64,000 bases of DNA, taken from Mycobacterium asiaticum (GTDB lineage Bacteria; Actinomycetota; Actinomycetes; Mycobacteriales; Mycobacteriaceae). The stretch covers positions 1-64,000 of the forward strand of contig NZ_LZLQ01000129.1 in NCBI RefSeq assembly GCF_001673315.1. Reading direction: 5' to 3'. The notes under the pieces are model-generated. The model saw only the letters and a list, made by a program, of their open reading frames with translations, searched no databases and was not told the origin of the DNA. The position numbers and the translations under genes were made by a program. Each line of letters starts with the position of its first letter. Position 1 is the stretch's first letter. This document shows, piece by piece, positions 28,731-38,699 of the stretch.

Positions 28731-30148
28731 CCAAAGCCATCGTCGTCGGCGCGGGACCCAACGGTCTGGCCGCGGCAATCCACCTCGCCCGGCAGGGCAT
28801 CGACGTCCACGTGTTGGAAGCGCAAGACGCCATCGGCGGGGGAGTGCGGTCCGGGGAGTTGACGGTGCCCGGCGTCATCCACGATCACTGCTCGGCGTTT
28901 CACCCGCTGGGTGTCGGCTCGCCGTTCTGGAGTGAGATCGACCTGGCCAGCTACGGGCTGAGTTGGAAGTGGCCGGAAGCCGACTGCGCGCATCCCCTCG
29001 ACGACGGCACCGCCGGGGTGCTGTACCAGTCGGTGGTCCAGACCGCCAAGGGGCTGGGCGCCGACGGCCGGCGCTGGCGGGCGGCCGTGGGTGGACTCGC
29101 TTCGGGGTTCGACGACCTCGCCGAGGACTTGCTGCGCCCGGTCATCAACATTCCGCGCCATCCAATCCGCTTGGCGCTGTTCGGTCCCCGGGCGGTGCTG
29201 CCGGCCACCGCGGTGGCCGGGTGGTTCCGCACCGAACAGGCACGCGCGCTCTACGGCGGCGCTGCGGCGCACGCCTACACCCGACTGGACCGGCCACTCA
29301 CCGCGTCGCTCGGGCTGATGATCCTGGCCAGCGGACACCGCTACGGATGGCCCGTCGCCGAGGGCGGGTCGGGAGCGATCACCCGGGCTCTGGGTGCGGC
29401 CCTGGCCGCCGCCGGCGGACGTGTCAGCACCGGTGTGACCGTTCGCAGTCGCCGCGACATCCCGACCGCGGACATCGTCATGCTCGACCTCAGTCCCACA
29501 CAGGTGCTGGACCTCTACGGCGACGCGATGCCGACCCGCATCAAACGGTCGTACCGGCGCTATCGGGAAGGGTCGTCTGCGTTCAAAGTCGACTTCGCCA
29601 TCGAAGGCGACATCCCCTGGACCAACCCCGACTGCGGGCGGGCCGGCACGGTCCATCTGGGCGGTAGCTTCGAAGAAATCGCCGGCACCGAACGGCAACG
29701 CGCGGAAGGCAGGATGGTGCCGCGACCGTTCGTCCTGCTCGGGCAGCAGTACCTGGCCGACCGGTCGCGCTCGGCGGGCAACATCAATCCGATCTACGCC
29801 TACGCGCATGTGCCGTTCCGCTATACCGGCGACGCGACGGCGGCGGTCATTGAGCAGATCGAACGGTTCGCGCCGGGATTCCGTGACCGCATCGTGGCCA
29901 CCGTCAGCACCGGGACGGCCGAGTTACAGGCACGCAACCCCAGCTACATCGGCGGCGACATCATCGGCGGGGCCAACGACCGGTTGCAGATCCTGTTCCG
30001 GCCGCGCATCGCCCTTGATCCCTATCCGATCGGCGTGCCCGGCGTCTACCTGTGCTCGCAGTCGACTCCGCCCGGCGCCGGGATACACGGACTGTGTGGC
30101 TATCACGCCGCTGAATCCGCGTTGCGGCGCATGCGGCGTCGGCAGTAG
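28727..30148 (+). CDS. FAD-dependent oxidoreductase, phytoene-desaturase-like (Rv1432)
   Basis: 473 residues. N-terminal Rossmann loop IVVGAGPNGLAAAIHLARQG, then VLEAQDAIGGGVRS, typical of carotenoid/retinol dehydrogenase-type NAD(P)/FAD oxidoreductases. The C-terminal YLCSQSTPPGAGIHGLCGYHAA contacts FAD. Acts on a lipid-like substrate by family; which one is unknown. Translationally coupled to the DUF3556 protein. Confidence 0.87.
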   Translation: MTKAIVVGAGPNGLAAAIHLARQGIDVHVLEAQDAIGGGVRSGELTVPGVIHDHCSAFHPLGVGSPFWSEIDLASYGLSWKWPEADCAHPLDDGTAGVLYQSVVQTAKGLGADGRRWRAAVGGLASGFDDLAEDLLRPVINIPRHPIRLALFGPRAVLPATAVAGWFRTEQARALYGGAAAHAYTRLDRPLTASLGLMILASGHRYGWPVAEGGSGAITRALGAALAAAGGRVSTGVTVRSRRDIPTADIVMLDLSPTQVLDLYGDAMPTRIKRSYRRYREGSSAFKVDFAIEGDIPWTNPDCGRAGTVHLGGSFEEIAGTERQRAEGRMVPRPFVLLGQQYLADRSRSAGNINPIYAYAHVPFRYTGDATAAVIEQIERFAPGFRDRIVATVSTGTAELQARNPSYIGGDIIGGANDRLQILFRPRIALDPYPIGVPGVYLCSQSTPPGAGIHGLCGYHAAESALRRMRRRQ

Positions 30149-30510
30149 CGGGATCGCCGGAGCCGAAATGTGACGAAGACTTCACCGAATTGGGCACGTG
30201 CTTCCGGTGTCTCCCGGAGCGAACCACCTCTAACATGTATTACAAGCGTGTCATTAATGGAGGAGGATCAGGGCGCCGCCGTGCAACGCCTCTTGCATAT
30301 TGCGCTGTCTTCTTTGTGGCGCCCTGCGATCCATTTCTCCGAATGGTGAATAGTTCGGCCGGTCGCGAATTATGTAAGCGGCTCACTCCGGATTCATTCT
30401 TTGAGCCGTAGTTTCAGAACTCTGCTCCAAACAGCGCACGGGAAACCGCGAATGGTCTCGCCTTGGCGGCGCATTATTCAAGCCATTTCGTATGGGAAAT
30501 ACTGCAGATG
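30149..30510. other. Intergenic stretch, no confident gene
   Basis: Between the FAD oxidoreductase and the terminator of the convergent secreted-protein gene. Base composition is visibly AT-richer than the flanks (30230-30260 and 30340-30400). A 30-codon frame starts at ATG 30257 and ends at 30349, but the purine run GGAGGAGG lies inside it rather than ahead of it, so I do not call it. No tRNA or known RNA recognised. Confidence 0.5.
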
Positions 30511-30556
30511 GCGAAGCGGGCTCCCGCGACCGGAATGGCGTGGGAGCCCGCTTCGC
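30511..30556 (-). terminator. Strong hairpin terminator of the secreted repeat protein
   Basis: GCGAAGCGGGCTCCC (30511-30525) pairs perfectly over 15 bp with GGGAGCCCGCTTCGC (30542-30556), loop 16 nt. It lies 7 bp beyond the minus-strand stop at 30564. There is no U-tract, as is common for mycobacterial I-shaped terminators; it may serve the converging plus-strand transcript as well. Confidence 0.75.
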
Positions 30557-30563
30557 GCCAGGA

Positions 30564-31382
30564 TCAGCCGGCTGCCCCTGCAGGGCCGGCCGGAGTGGGC
30601 TGGCCGGGCACAGGACCACCGGCGGGCGCCGCCGGGCTGGTCGGAACACCCTTCCCGGTCCCCGACATGTCGGTGATGGGAGCGGTCGCCGGCAGCGGTG
30701 CACCATCGGCTCCCATCGCTATCAAAGGGGCCCCGACTGGCACCGGCGCGCCGACTGGCACGGGAGCGCCGACCGGGACGGGAGCGCCGACCGGGACGGG
30801 AGCGCCGACTGGAACGGGGGCGCCGACTGGGACGGGAGCACCGACTGGAACGGGAGCGCCGACCGGGATTGGAGCACCCACCGGGACCGGTGCGCCGACC
30901 GGAACCGGAGCTCCCACCGGGACCGGAGCTGCCACCGGACCAGGCAATACCACGGGAACACCGGCCATGTCGGTGATCGGCGCGCTAGCAGGACCGCACG
31001 CCTCCGCAGGGGCGCCAGCGCCCGTGGGTGTGCCGCCAGCGGTCGGTGCGCCACCGCCCGCTCCGCCGCCGCCTGCCGGGCCACCACCCGCGCCGCCGGC
31101 GCCTGTGGGTCCACCGGCGGGTCCAGTTCCGCCGCCGTAGGCACAGCAGACTGAGTGTCCGCCCGCAGCCCCGGCTCCGCCCGCCGCCGCGGCTCCACCG
31201 GCGCCGGCCGGCCCGCCGGCCGCCGGTGCACCCGCGAGTTCGCCCGACATGCCCTGGATGCATGCGTGACCACCGGTGATCAACGGAACGGCGGCCGCAT
31301 CCGGGCTAAACGCGATGGCGGCCCCGCACACCCCGGCGCTGGCAGCAATTACCTTGATGCTGAATCGACCAAAGATCGCCAT
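30564..31382 (-). CDS. Secreted Pro/Gly/Val-rich repeat protein (Rv1435c-like)
   Basis: 272 residues. A signal peptide (about 1-31, ending in SPDAAA before VPL) predicts Sec export. The mature part is almost entirely low complexity: a Gly/Ala-rich first half and then eleven hexapeptides of type PVPVGA (one with Ile) at about residues 153-218. A few Cys (VCCAYGG, EACGP) may form disulfides. No enzymatic motif. It corresponds to the Pro/Gly/Val/Thr-rich Rv1435c, longer than I recall in M. tuberculosis because of repeat number. Own promoter and terminator. Confidence 0.85.
   Translation of the reverse strand: MAIFGRFSIKVIAASAGVCGAAIAFSPDAAAVPLITGGHACIQGMSGELAGAPAAGGPAGAGGAAAAGGAGAAGGHSVCCAYGGGTGPAGGPTGAGGAGGGPAGGGGAGGGAPTAGGTPTGAGAPAEACGPASAPITDMAGVPVVLPGPVAAPVPVGAPVPVGAPVPVGAPIPVGAPVPVGAPVPVGAPVPVGAPVPVGAPVPVGAPVPVGAPVPVGAPLIAMGADGAPLPATAPITDMSGTGKGVPTSPAAPAGGPVPGQPTPAGPAGAAG
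30730..30927 (-). repeat. Eleven 18-bp tandem repeats inside the secreted-protein gene
   Basis: Unit (plus strand) of type GCGCCGACTGGGACGGGA, repeated 11 times in phase with the reading frame and encoding PVPVGA; a twelfth, diverged unit follows. Copy number changes would lengthen or shorten the protein without frameshift, a coding VNTR. Confidence 0.85.
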
Positions 31383-31399
31383 CTACGTCACTCCCTCAT

Positions 31400-31420
31400 T
31401 CGCTCAGATATATAACGTCG
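31400..31420 (-). promoter_or_regulatory. Candidate promoter of the secreted-protein gene
   Basis: Read on the minus strand, CGTTATATATCTGAGCG (plus 31402-31418) contains a TATATC/TATAAT-like -10 about 25-30 nt before the ATG at 31382, and a GAGGGAG ribosome site lies about 8 nt before that ATG. It is an AT-rich spot in a GC-rich region. The rest of the 376-bp gap up to gap shows no other gene. Confidence 0.4.
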
Positions 31421-31704
31421 GGTGGCCGAGCAGAACCGCATAGTCCTACCGGGCCGTGCCCGACGACCGGCTCAATAATTGGCCGCCGTCGTGCAATTCA
31501 ACCCACGCCGCGCCGCGCCGTTTCCAAATGGTGACGTTGGGCCGTTGAGGACCGCAAAGAGGGCGCGCGGTTCGTCTTGAAGAATGGCGACACCGGTGGT
31601 CTATTGGCGCCACTTCCCGGGGGCGGGAACGTGAGCGGCGCCACAAGATCGGAACCACCCGTTCAACCAAGTCTTACCGGCCCAGCAATGGGCGGACGTA
31701 CTGA

Positions 31705-32778
<1,074 letters not shown>

Positions 32779-32780
32779 CC

Positions 32781-34019
32781 GTGGGCGTCCCGACTCTCGA
32801 CGACCTTCTGGCCGAAGGTGTTTCCGGACGCGGCGTGCTGGTGCGCTCCGATCTCAACGTCCCGCTCGACGATGACGGCAACATCACCGACCCCGGCCGG
32901 ATCACCGCATCGGTGCCGACGCTGAAGGCGCTGCTCGACGCCGATGCCAAGGTGGTCGTCACTGCGCACCTCGGCAGGCCCAAGGACGGTGCCGACCCGA
33001 AGTACTCGTTGGCCCCGGTTGCCGCGGCACTGAGCGAGCAACTCGGCCGGCACGTGCAGTTGGCCGGTGATGTTGTCGGTTCTGACGCACTGGCCCGGGC
33101 CGAAGGGCTGACCGACGGTGACATCCTGTTGCTGGAGAACATCCGCTTCGACAAGCGGGAAACCAGCAAGGATGACGACGAGCGGCTGGCGCTCGCCAAA
33201 CAGCTCGCTGAGTTGGTCAGTCCAGGAGGCGCTTTCGTCTCCGACGGGTTCGGTGTGGTGCACCGCAAGCAGGCCTCGGTCTACGACGTCGCGACCCTGC
33301 TGCCTCACTACGCGGGCAACCTGGTCGCCGACGAGATAAAGGTGCTGCAGCAGCTGACCAGCTCCACCGACCGGCCCTACGCCGTAGTGCTCGGCGGATC
33401 GAAGGTTTCCGACAAGCTCGGCGTCATCGAGTCGCTGGCCACCAAAGCCGACAGCATCCTGATCGGCGGCGGGATGTGCTTTACCTTCCTTGCGGCACAG
33501 GGTTATCCGGTCGGCAAGTCACTGCTGGAAGAGGACATGGTGGAAACCTGTCGCAACCTCTTGGAGACCTACTACGATGTGCTCCGGCTGCCGGTCGACA
33601 TCGTCGCGACCGAGAAGTTCGACGCTGATTCACCGCCACAGACCGTTGCCGCCGACGAGATCCCGGACGACCTCACGGGTTTGGACATCGGGCCGGGATC
33701 GGTCAAGCGGTTCACCACACTGCTTTCCAATGCCAGAACGGTCTTCTGGAATGGGCCGATGGGCGTGTTCGAGTTTCCCGCCTATGCACACGGCACCAAG
33801 GGCGTTGCCGAGGCGATCGTCGCCGCGACCGGCAAAGGCGCGTTCAGCGTAGTCGGTGGCGGTGATTCGGCCGCCGCGGTCCGCGCGCTGAAAATCCCCG
33901 AAGACGCCTTCTCGCACATCTCTACCGGAGGTGGTGCGTCACTGGAATATCTTGAGGGCAAATCACTTCCGGGTATCGAGGTGCTCGGAAGAGACCAGCC
34001 AGCTGGAGGAGAGTCGTGA
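32781..34019 (+). CDS. pgk: Phosphoglycerate kinase
   Basis: 412 residues, the mycobacterial length. [16 protein letters not shown] (substrate arginine and Asp-Asn), AHLGRPK, and ENIRFDKRE in the N-domain; [24 protein letters not shown] and [10 protein letters not shown] in the nucleotide-binding C-domain. Begins at GTG two bases after the gap stop. Its stop overlaps tpiA (GTGA). Confidence 0.97.
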   Translation: MGVPTLDDLLAEGVSGRGVLVRSDLNVPLDDDGNITDPGRITASVPTLKALLDADAKVVVTAHLGRPKDGADPKYSLAPVAAALSEQLGRHVQLAGDVVGSDALARAEGLTDGDILLLENIRFDKRETSKDDDERLALAKQLAELVSPGGAFVSDGFGVVHRKQASVYDVATLLPHYAGNLVADEIKVLQQLTSSTDRPYAVVLGGSKVSDKLGVIESLATKADSILIGGGMCFTFLAAQGYPVGKSLLEEDMVETCRNLLETYYDVLRLPVDIVATEKFDADSPPQTVAADEIPDDLTGLDIGPGSVKRFTTLLSNARTVFWNGPMGVFEFPAYAHGTKGVAEAIVAATGKGAFSVVGGGDSAAAVRALKIPEDAFSHISTGGGASLEYLEGKSLPGIEVLGRDQPAGGES

Positions 34020-34801
34020 GCCGCAAGCCGTTGATCGCCGGCAACTGGAAAATGAACCTGAACCACTTCGAGGCGATCGCATTGGTTCAGAAGATCGCTT
34101 TTGCCTTGCCGGACAAGTACTTCGACAAGGTGGATGTCACGGTGATCCCGCCGTTCACCGACCTACGCAGTGTCCAGACCTTGGTCGATGGCGACAAACT
34201 ACGTTTGACGTATGGAGCGCAGGATCTTTCGCAACACGACTCCGGCGCGTACACCGGTGATATCAGCGGGGCCTTCCTGGCCAAGTTGGGTTGCAGCTTT
34301 GCGGTCGTGGGTCACTCCGAGCGACGCACTTACCATCACGAGGACGACGCTTTGGTAGCCGCCAAAGCCGCCGCTGCACTCAAGCACGAGATCACGCCGA
34401 TCGTCTGCATCGGCGAGCACCTGGAGGTCCGCGAAGCGGGAAACCATGTGTCGCACAACGTCGAACAACTGCGTGGCTCGTTGGCCGGGCTGTCTACTGA
34501 GCAGATCGACAAGGTCGTCATCGCCTACGAGCCGGTCTGGGCGATCGGCACCGGCCGGGTGGCCAGCTCAGCCGACGCCCAGGAGGTCTGCGCCGCGATC
34601 CGTGCCGAGCTGGCCTCGTTGGCGTCAGCCGACGTCGCGGAGTCGGTACGGATCCTTTACGGCGGCTCGGTCAACGCGAAAAATGTCGGCGATCTTGTCG
34701 CGCAACAAGATATCGACGGTGGATTGGTCGGCGGGGCGTCACTGGATGGCGAGCAGTTCGCGACGCTGGCGGCCATCGCCGCCGGGGGACCGCTGCCCTG
34801 A
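34016..34801 (+). CDS. tpiA: Triosephosphate isomerase
   Basis: 261 residues. GNWKMN (Asn, Lys), VVGHSERR (His) and [13 protein letters not shown] (catalytic Glu) are all intact; YGGSVNAKN binds phosphate. Third gene of the triose phosphate operon. In M. tuberculosis secG follows within about 1 kb; here 3.6 kb of accessory genes separate them. Confidence 0.97.
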   Translation: MSRKPLIAGNWKMNLNHFEAIALVQKIAFALPDKYFDKVDVTVIPPFTDLRSVQTLVDGDKLRLTYGAQDLSQHDSGAYTGDISGAFLAKLGCSFAVVGHSERRTYHHEDDALVAAKAAAALKHEITPIVCIGEHLEVREAGNHVSHNVEQLRGSLAGLSTEQIDKVVIAYEPVWAIGTGRVASSADAQEVCAAIRAELASLASADVAESVRILYGGSVNAKNVGDLVAQQDIDGGLVGGASLDGEQFATLAAIAAGGPLP

Positions 34802-34814
34802 CAGGCTGACCGAT

Positions 34815-36326
34815 CTACGTGTGCGCCGCCAATCGGGCGTACTTTCCGGCGCGGGCGACAGCATACGATCGCCAGAGTTGCCGCTCCATCGAGTCGAACA
34901 CATGGTCCGCAACACTTTTCGCGAGGTCCAATCGCTCGGCTGTCAGCGGCGCGGGAGCACTGATCTCGATCGAGCCCCCGGCGTCTCCGGTGGCGGCAGG
35001 CGGGTCGTGCCTTCCGGTCAGGTAGTCCAGCCGGCCCCCGGTTTCCTCTTCCGCGGCCAGCGCCAACGGTCGTGTCTGGGCGAAAAACTCCTCGCCGGTG
35101 GACTCCAGGGCCACCAGCATCCACCAGCGCAACACCGGATCACGATGCCGCAGCGCGATTTTGGCGAACTCGATCATATTCTGGCGATGCAGATCCATAT
35201 CCGAATCCAGGAATAGCCACTCGAGCGCATCGCTGGCGGTGTGGTCCAGTACCTGATCGAGTCCCAGCGCTTCCCAGTCGGAGAGAAACAGCTTGCTGTG
35301 CTCGGACAACCGCGACGCCCAGCCGTTGACAGCGTCTTCCTCAGCGCTGCTGGGCTGTGCGTAGGTCATGGCATATTTGGTCAGGTCACGGTATCCAAGG
35401 ATGTCCGTCACCCACATTGGGATGAAGAGACGCAGTTTGTCGGTGGGACTGTGTTCGTCGTCGCGTAGCCAGTCATAGAACGGATGCGCTCGCAATTTCG
35501 CCTTGCGCTCCTCAATGTGGCGAATGAGTTCGGAATCATCCTCATCACGCGGTCGGACCACCAGCGAGGGTGCCGTCCAGTCGTCCTGGGCCACGGAGAC
35601 GACCTTCGGGCGGCGGGGGAAGTTGCCGGTTTCCAGATAGGCGGTGGCGTAGTCGTGGAATCCGGTGAATATGTCGTCGAAAATGCCGAACATTCGCCGA
35701 CATGCGTCGCTGGCGCGTTCACGCCGATCGGTGTCGAGCACAACGGCTTCGAACAACCCCTCGGTGTTGGCAACGTGTCCGGACTCAAGGTCAAGGTGGT
35801 AGGGGCCGAAGTAGCGATATTCCAATCCGGTCTGGCCTGACAGCACCGCCGCGACGCGAGCCGTGTTGCTGAGCATGACATGACCGGTGGCTTCACCGGC
35901 TTCGGAATGGCCGAATCGGATCAGCGCATCGTCCCCGTCGTCGACGGCTAGCCTGATGAACTCAATCCCGCTGCGACGGAACGTTTCCTGATCCGGCGAG
36001 AGAAATAACCACCACAACATGTCGCTGGTGCGCCAACCCAGTCGAGAATCAAGGTCGAGTTTTCGCCAGTCCTCCAAGAACATTCGCGAATGCTTCTCGT
36101 CTTCGAGCGTGCCGAGATTGATCAGCCACTCGTATTCGTCACGCGGTTCCGGAAACCGAAGCACCCATCGGTTCATATCGCGGAACTGCATGATGAACAG
36201 CGCACCCGCGGGCCCGATGGCGAGACGGTCCTGCGCCGGCACCCGGTCGGTGGACAACCACTCGAAAAAGGCATGTCGACGCGCTGCTTCCTGGCCCGCA
36301 TCGCGCAGTTGCATCACATGTTTCAT
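34815..36326 (-). CDS. Duplicated heme-oxygenase-like diiron (HDO-fold) protein
   Basis: 503 residues from the ATG at 36326. Two related alpha-helical repeats can be aligned by eye. Repeat 1 (about 20-190) has FFEWLSTDRVPAQDRL, EDEKHSRMFLEDW and EATGH, then YHLDLESGH. Repeat 2 (about 283-445) has FYDWLRDDEHSPTDKL, SEHSKLFLSDW and ESTGE, then RLDYLTGR. In repeat 1, E75-x3-H79, E145 and H177-x3-E181-x2-H184 reproduce the ligand pattern (E, H, E, H-x3-D/E-x2-H) of HDO enzymes such as SznF, UndA and BesC. Repeat 2 keeps one His (343) and Glu (408) but has R, R, L and R at other ligand positions. So the first domain may be a metal oxygenase/oxidase and the second a pseudo-domain. Substrate unknown. 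Divergent from the c-di-GMP gene. Confidence 0.7.
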   Translation of the reverse strand: MKHVMQLRDAGQEAARRHAFFEWLSTDRVPAQDRLAIGPAGALFIMQFRDMNRWVLRFPEPRDEYEWLINLGTLEDEKHSRMFLEDWRKLDLDSRLGWRTSDMLWWLFLSPDQETFRRSGIEFIRLAVDDGDDALIRFGHSEAGEATGHVMLSNTARVAAVLSGQTGLEYRYFGPYHLDLESGHVANTEGLFEAVVLDTDRRERASDACRRMFGIFDDIFTGFHDYATAYLETGNFPRRPKVVSVAQDDWTAPSLVVRPRDEDDSELIRHIEERKAKLRAHPFYDWLRDDEHSPTDKLRLFIPMWVTDILGYRDLTKYAMTYAQPSSAEEDAVNGWASRLSEHSKLFLSDWEALGLDQVLDHTASDALEWLFLDSDMDLHRQNMIEFAKIALRHRDPVLRWWMLVALESTGEEFFAQTRPLALAAEEETGGRLDYLTGRHDPPAATGDAGGSIEISAPAPLTAERLDLAKSVADHVFDSMERQLWRSYAVARAGKYARLAAHT

Positions 36327-36518
36327 CGGAAGGTCTCTCTTTGCGGGACTCCGCCGCCGTCGCAGAGTCGTAGTGGTCGACAGGCCTTTCAAGTCGGGCT
36401 AATTCTACGCCCGTTCATTACGGTTGTTTACTTGGCCACGTGCTCCGAATAGCATCAAATCCCCAGCTGAGTTCACCTCGCTGCTCGTCCGTCGCGGGTG
36501 TTGGGTTGGGAAATTGCT

Positions 36519-36555
36519 TGTTACCGGTTAACAGCTGTTGACCGATCTCTAGGGT
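36519..36555 (+). promoter_or_regulatory. Promoter with overlapping operator before the PAS-GGDEF-EAL gene
   Basis: TGTTA-CCGGT-TAACA (36519-36533) is a 15-bp inverted repeat; AACAGCTGTT (36530-36539) is a second perfect palindrome overlapping it. TTAACA (36528-36533) matches a -35 box in five of six bases and lies 16 bp before TAGGGT (36550-36555), a mycobacterial -10. A repressor on the palindromes would cover the -35. SD GAGAGGA precedes the ATG by about 8-10 nt. Confidence 0.5.
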
Positions 36556-36588
36556 GGGTAGATCGTCTCGACAGAGAGGATCAACGAG

Positions 36589-38334
36589 ATGGGCGGTCAA
36601 GACGACGTGGGTGGCGAGTTGGCTGCGGCGACCCGTGAGCGAACGCCGGCCAACGGCGCGATCGACCAGATGCTCGCCGGGGGCGCGAGCGGCCGTGACG
36701 CGGCGTTGCTGCGTGCTGTCTTCGCTCAGGCCGGGGTCGGAGTCGGCATTTCCGATATGAACGGCAAAATCCTGGTGGTCAACGATGCGTTCGCGCGCAT
36801 GTTCGGCTATGAGACCGAAGAGTTCATCAGGGCGTTCCACATCACCGATCTCACCCATCCGGACGACACCGCCGACGTGTGGAATCAGTACGCGGGGATG
36901 ATGCGTGGTGAGGTCGAGATGGTCAGCTTGGAGAAGCCTCACCTGCACCGCGACGGGCACACCATCTGGAACACCGTCAACGTCTCGCTGATCCGGGACG
37001 CGGCCGGAATCCCCATCTACACACTGGCCGTTTTCGGAGACGTGACCGACCGCCGCCAGCTCGAACAACAGTTGCGCCACCAGGCTTGGCACGATCCCCT
37101 GACCGGATTGCCGAATCGCAGTCAGTTCTTCGACCGCCTCACCGCCGCGTTTGAAGATCCGCAGTCCAAGGTCGGTATCTGCTATGTCGACCTCGACGGC
37201 TTCAAAGACGTCAACGACACGCTCGGCCACGACATCGGCGACAAACTCCTCGTCAAGGTCGCAGAACGCCTGTCGCTTTGCCTGCAGCGACCCGAACACT
37301 TCGTGGCGCGTCTGGGCGGTGACGAGTTCGTCTTCTTGTTGCACGAACCGTCCAGCACCGAGGAGGTCACCGACCTCGCTGACTCGGTGCTGCGCGTCCT
37401 CGAGTCACCTTTCGACATCGACGGCAACCCGATCACCGTGTCCGCCAGCGTGGGCGTCATGGAACAAGAAGTCGCCATCATCTCCGAGGTCGACCTGATG
37501 AAAGGGGCCGACGTCACGCTCGCGCGCGCCAAACAGTCCGGGGGCAACCGGTGGGTGATCCACGACCGCCACCACGAAAACACCCCGATGCACAAAGCGC
37601 TCGACCGCGGCGAGTTCCGCCTCGTCTACCAGCCGATCGTGCGGCTCGCCGACAACGCCGTCATCGGCGCCGAGGCGTTGCTGCGGTGGGAACACCCGAC
37701 GCTCGGGACGTTACTGCCAGACCGTTTCATCAACCTGGCCGAGCGCAACGGCATGATCGTGCCCCTCACCACGTTCGTGGTCGAGCAAGCCTGCCGCCAC
37801 GTGCAGTGCTGGCGAGCAAACCAGGATGCCGACTCGCCGCTGTTCGTCAGCGTGAACGTCGCCGTCCGCAACGTCTGTGACCCCACCTTCATCACCGTGG
37901 TCAAGAACGCGCTGCACAACTGCAACCTGCCCCCGCACGCCCTGCACCTGGAACTCACCGAGAACGCGGTGCTGGGCAAAGACGAGACGTCGGTGCGCAG
38001 GATGCAGCAGCTGTCGGCGATGGGCGTGTCCATCGCCATCGACGACTTCGGCACCGGATTCTCCAGCCTGGCCTACCTGCGTGAGTTGCCCGTCGACGTG
38101 GTGAAACTCGCTGGTGAGTTCATCAACAACCTCGGTGGCAACATTCACGGTCGCCTGGCCGACGAACAGATCACCAGAGCGATGATCGACCTGGCCCACA
38201 CGCTCGGCCTCACCGTCACCGCCGAGCAGGTGGAAACCCCCAGCCAGGCCGCCAGGTTGCGGGCGCTTGGCTGCGACGCCGCGCAAGGGTGGTACTTCGG
38301 CAGGCCGGTACCGCCCGAATTGTTCAACTACTGA
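36589..38334 (+). CDS. PAS-GGDEF-EAL cyclic di-GMP protein
   Basis: 581 residues. A PAS sensor domain (about 38-155: GVGISDMNGKILVVNDAFARMFG) precedes a GGDEF domain (160-325) with intact RLGGDEF (GGDEF 243-247). The EAL domain (335-575) has AEALLRWEHP (E362-A-L), the LELTEN Glu and DDFGTGFSSLAYLRELP. The inhibitory I-site RxxD is not present (RPEH at 234-237), so product inhibition is probably lost. The LKID segment reads VKLAGEF, a change near the EAL metal/lysine site, and AEGVE reads AEQVE. It may thus make and/or cleave c-di-GMP; the balance cannot be told. No membrane segments. Confidence 0.9.
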   Translation: MGGQDDVGGELAAATRERTPANGAIDQMLAGGASGRDAALLRAVFAQAGVGVGISDMNGKILVVNDAFARMFGYETEEFIRAFHITDLTHPDDTADVWNQYAGMMRGEVEMVSLEKPHLHRDGHTIWNTVNVSLIRDAAGIPIYTLAVFGDVTDRRQLEQQLRHQAWHDPLTGLPNRSQFFDRLTAAFEDPQSKVGICYVDLDGFKDVNDTLGHDIGDKLLVKVAERLSLCLQRPEHFVARLGGDEFVFLLHEPSSTEEVTDLADSVLRVLESPFDIDGNPITVSASVGVMEQEVAIISEVDLMKGADVTLARAKQSGGNRWVIHDRHHENTPMHKALDRGEFRLVYQPIVRLADNAVIGAEALLRWEHPTLGTLLPDRFINLAERNGMIVPLTTFVVEQACRHVQCWRANQDADSPLFVSVNVAVRNVCDPTFITVVKNALHNCNLPPHALHLELTENAVLGKDETSVRRMQQLSAMGVSIAIDDFGTGFSSLAYLRELPVDVVKLAGEFINNLGGNIHGRLADEQITRAMIDLAHTLGLTVTAEQVETPSQAARLRALGCDAAQGWYFGRPVPPELFNY

Positions 38335-38413
38335 CCAACCCAGACGTACTGACCAACCCAGGCGGCCGGCGGCCGTCAGCGGTACAAGATCAGCCGTCAG
38401 CGGTACTTGATCA
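38331..38413. repeat. Short direct duplications at the 3' ends of the GGDEF gene and secG
   Basis: CTGACCAACCCAG occurs at 38331 and again 18 bp later. A 21-bp unit starting GCCGTCAGCGGTAC occurs at 38372-38392 and 38393-38413, differing only in two central bases. The second copy holds the secG stop and last codons (LLIKYR), so the first is a duplicated secG tail. Probably slippage at the convergent junction. Confidence 0.6.
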
Positions 38414-38630
38414 GCAGTGCCATGCCTATGACCGACACCAGCCAAATTCCCGTGATGAACAGCGTCAGGCGGTCCAGGTTCTTTTCCACCACCGTCGACC
38501 CGGACAGGCTGGACTGCACGCCGCCGCCGAACAACGTCGACAGGCCGCCGCCCTTGGCGCGGTGCAGCAGCACCAGCAACACCACCAGCACGCTCGTGAC
38601 CACGAGGGTGATCTGCAGGGCCAATTCCAT
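38397..38630 (-). CDS. secG: Protein translocase subunit SecG
   Basis: 77 residues: two transmembrane helices (LALQITLVVTSVLVVLLVLLH and the LTLFITGIWLVSVIGMALL stretch) around the conserved loop GGGLSTLFGGGVQSS. Part of the SecYEG channel. The ATG at 38630 starts MELALQ as in other mycobacteria; an in-frame start at 38654 would add eight residues without support. Next to ppc, divergently. Confidence 0.93.
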   Translation of the reverse strand: MELALQITLVVTSVLVVLLVLLHRAKGGGLSTLFGGGVQSSLSGSTVVEKNLDRLTLFITGIWLVSVIGMALLIKYR

Positions 38631-38699
38631 AACGGGCAGCCTACCTAACAGCACCCCGAGGACAGGCGCCGCCCGCGTACGTCGCTAATACTTAGACAC

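Noticed and set aside
30190-30411. 73-codon plus-strand frame in the intergenic island
   Set aside because: No SD, no domain, composition unlike neighbouring genes.
30730-30927. CRISPR or intergenic satellite
   Set aside because: 18-bp units are in frame inside a secreted-protein gene and have no spacers.
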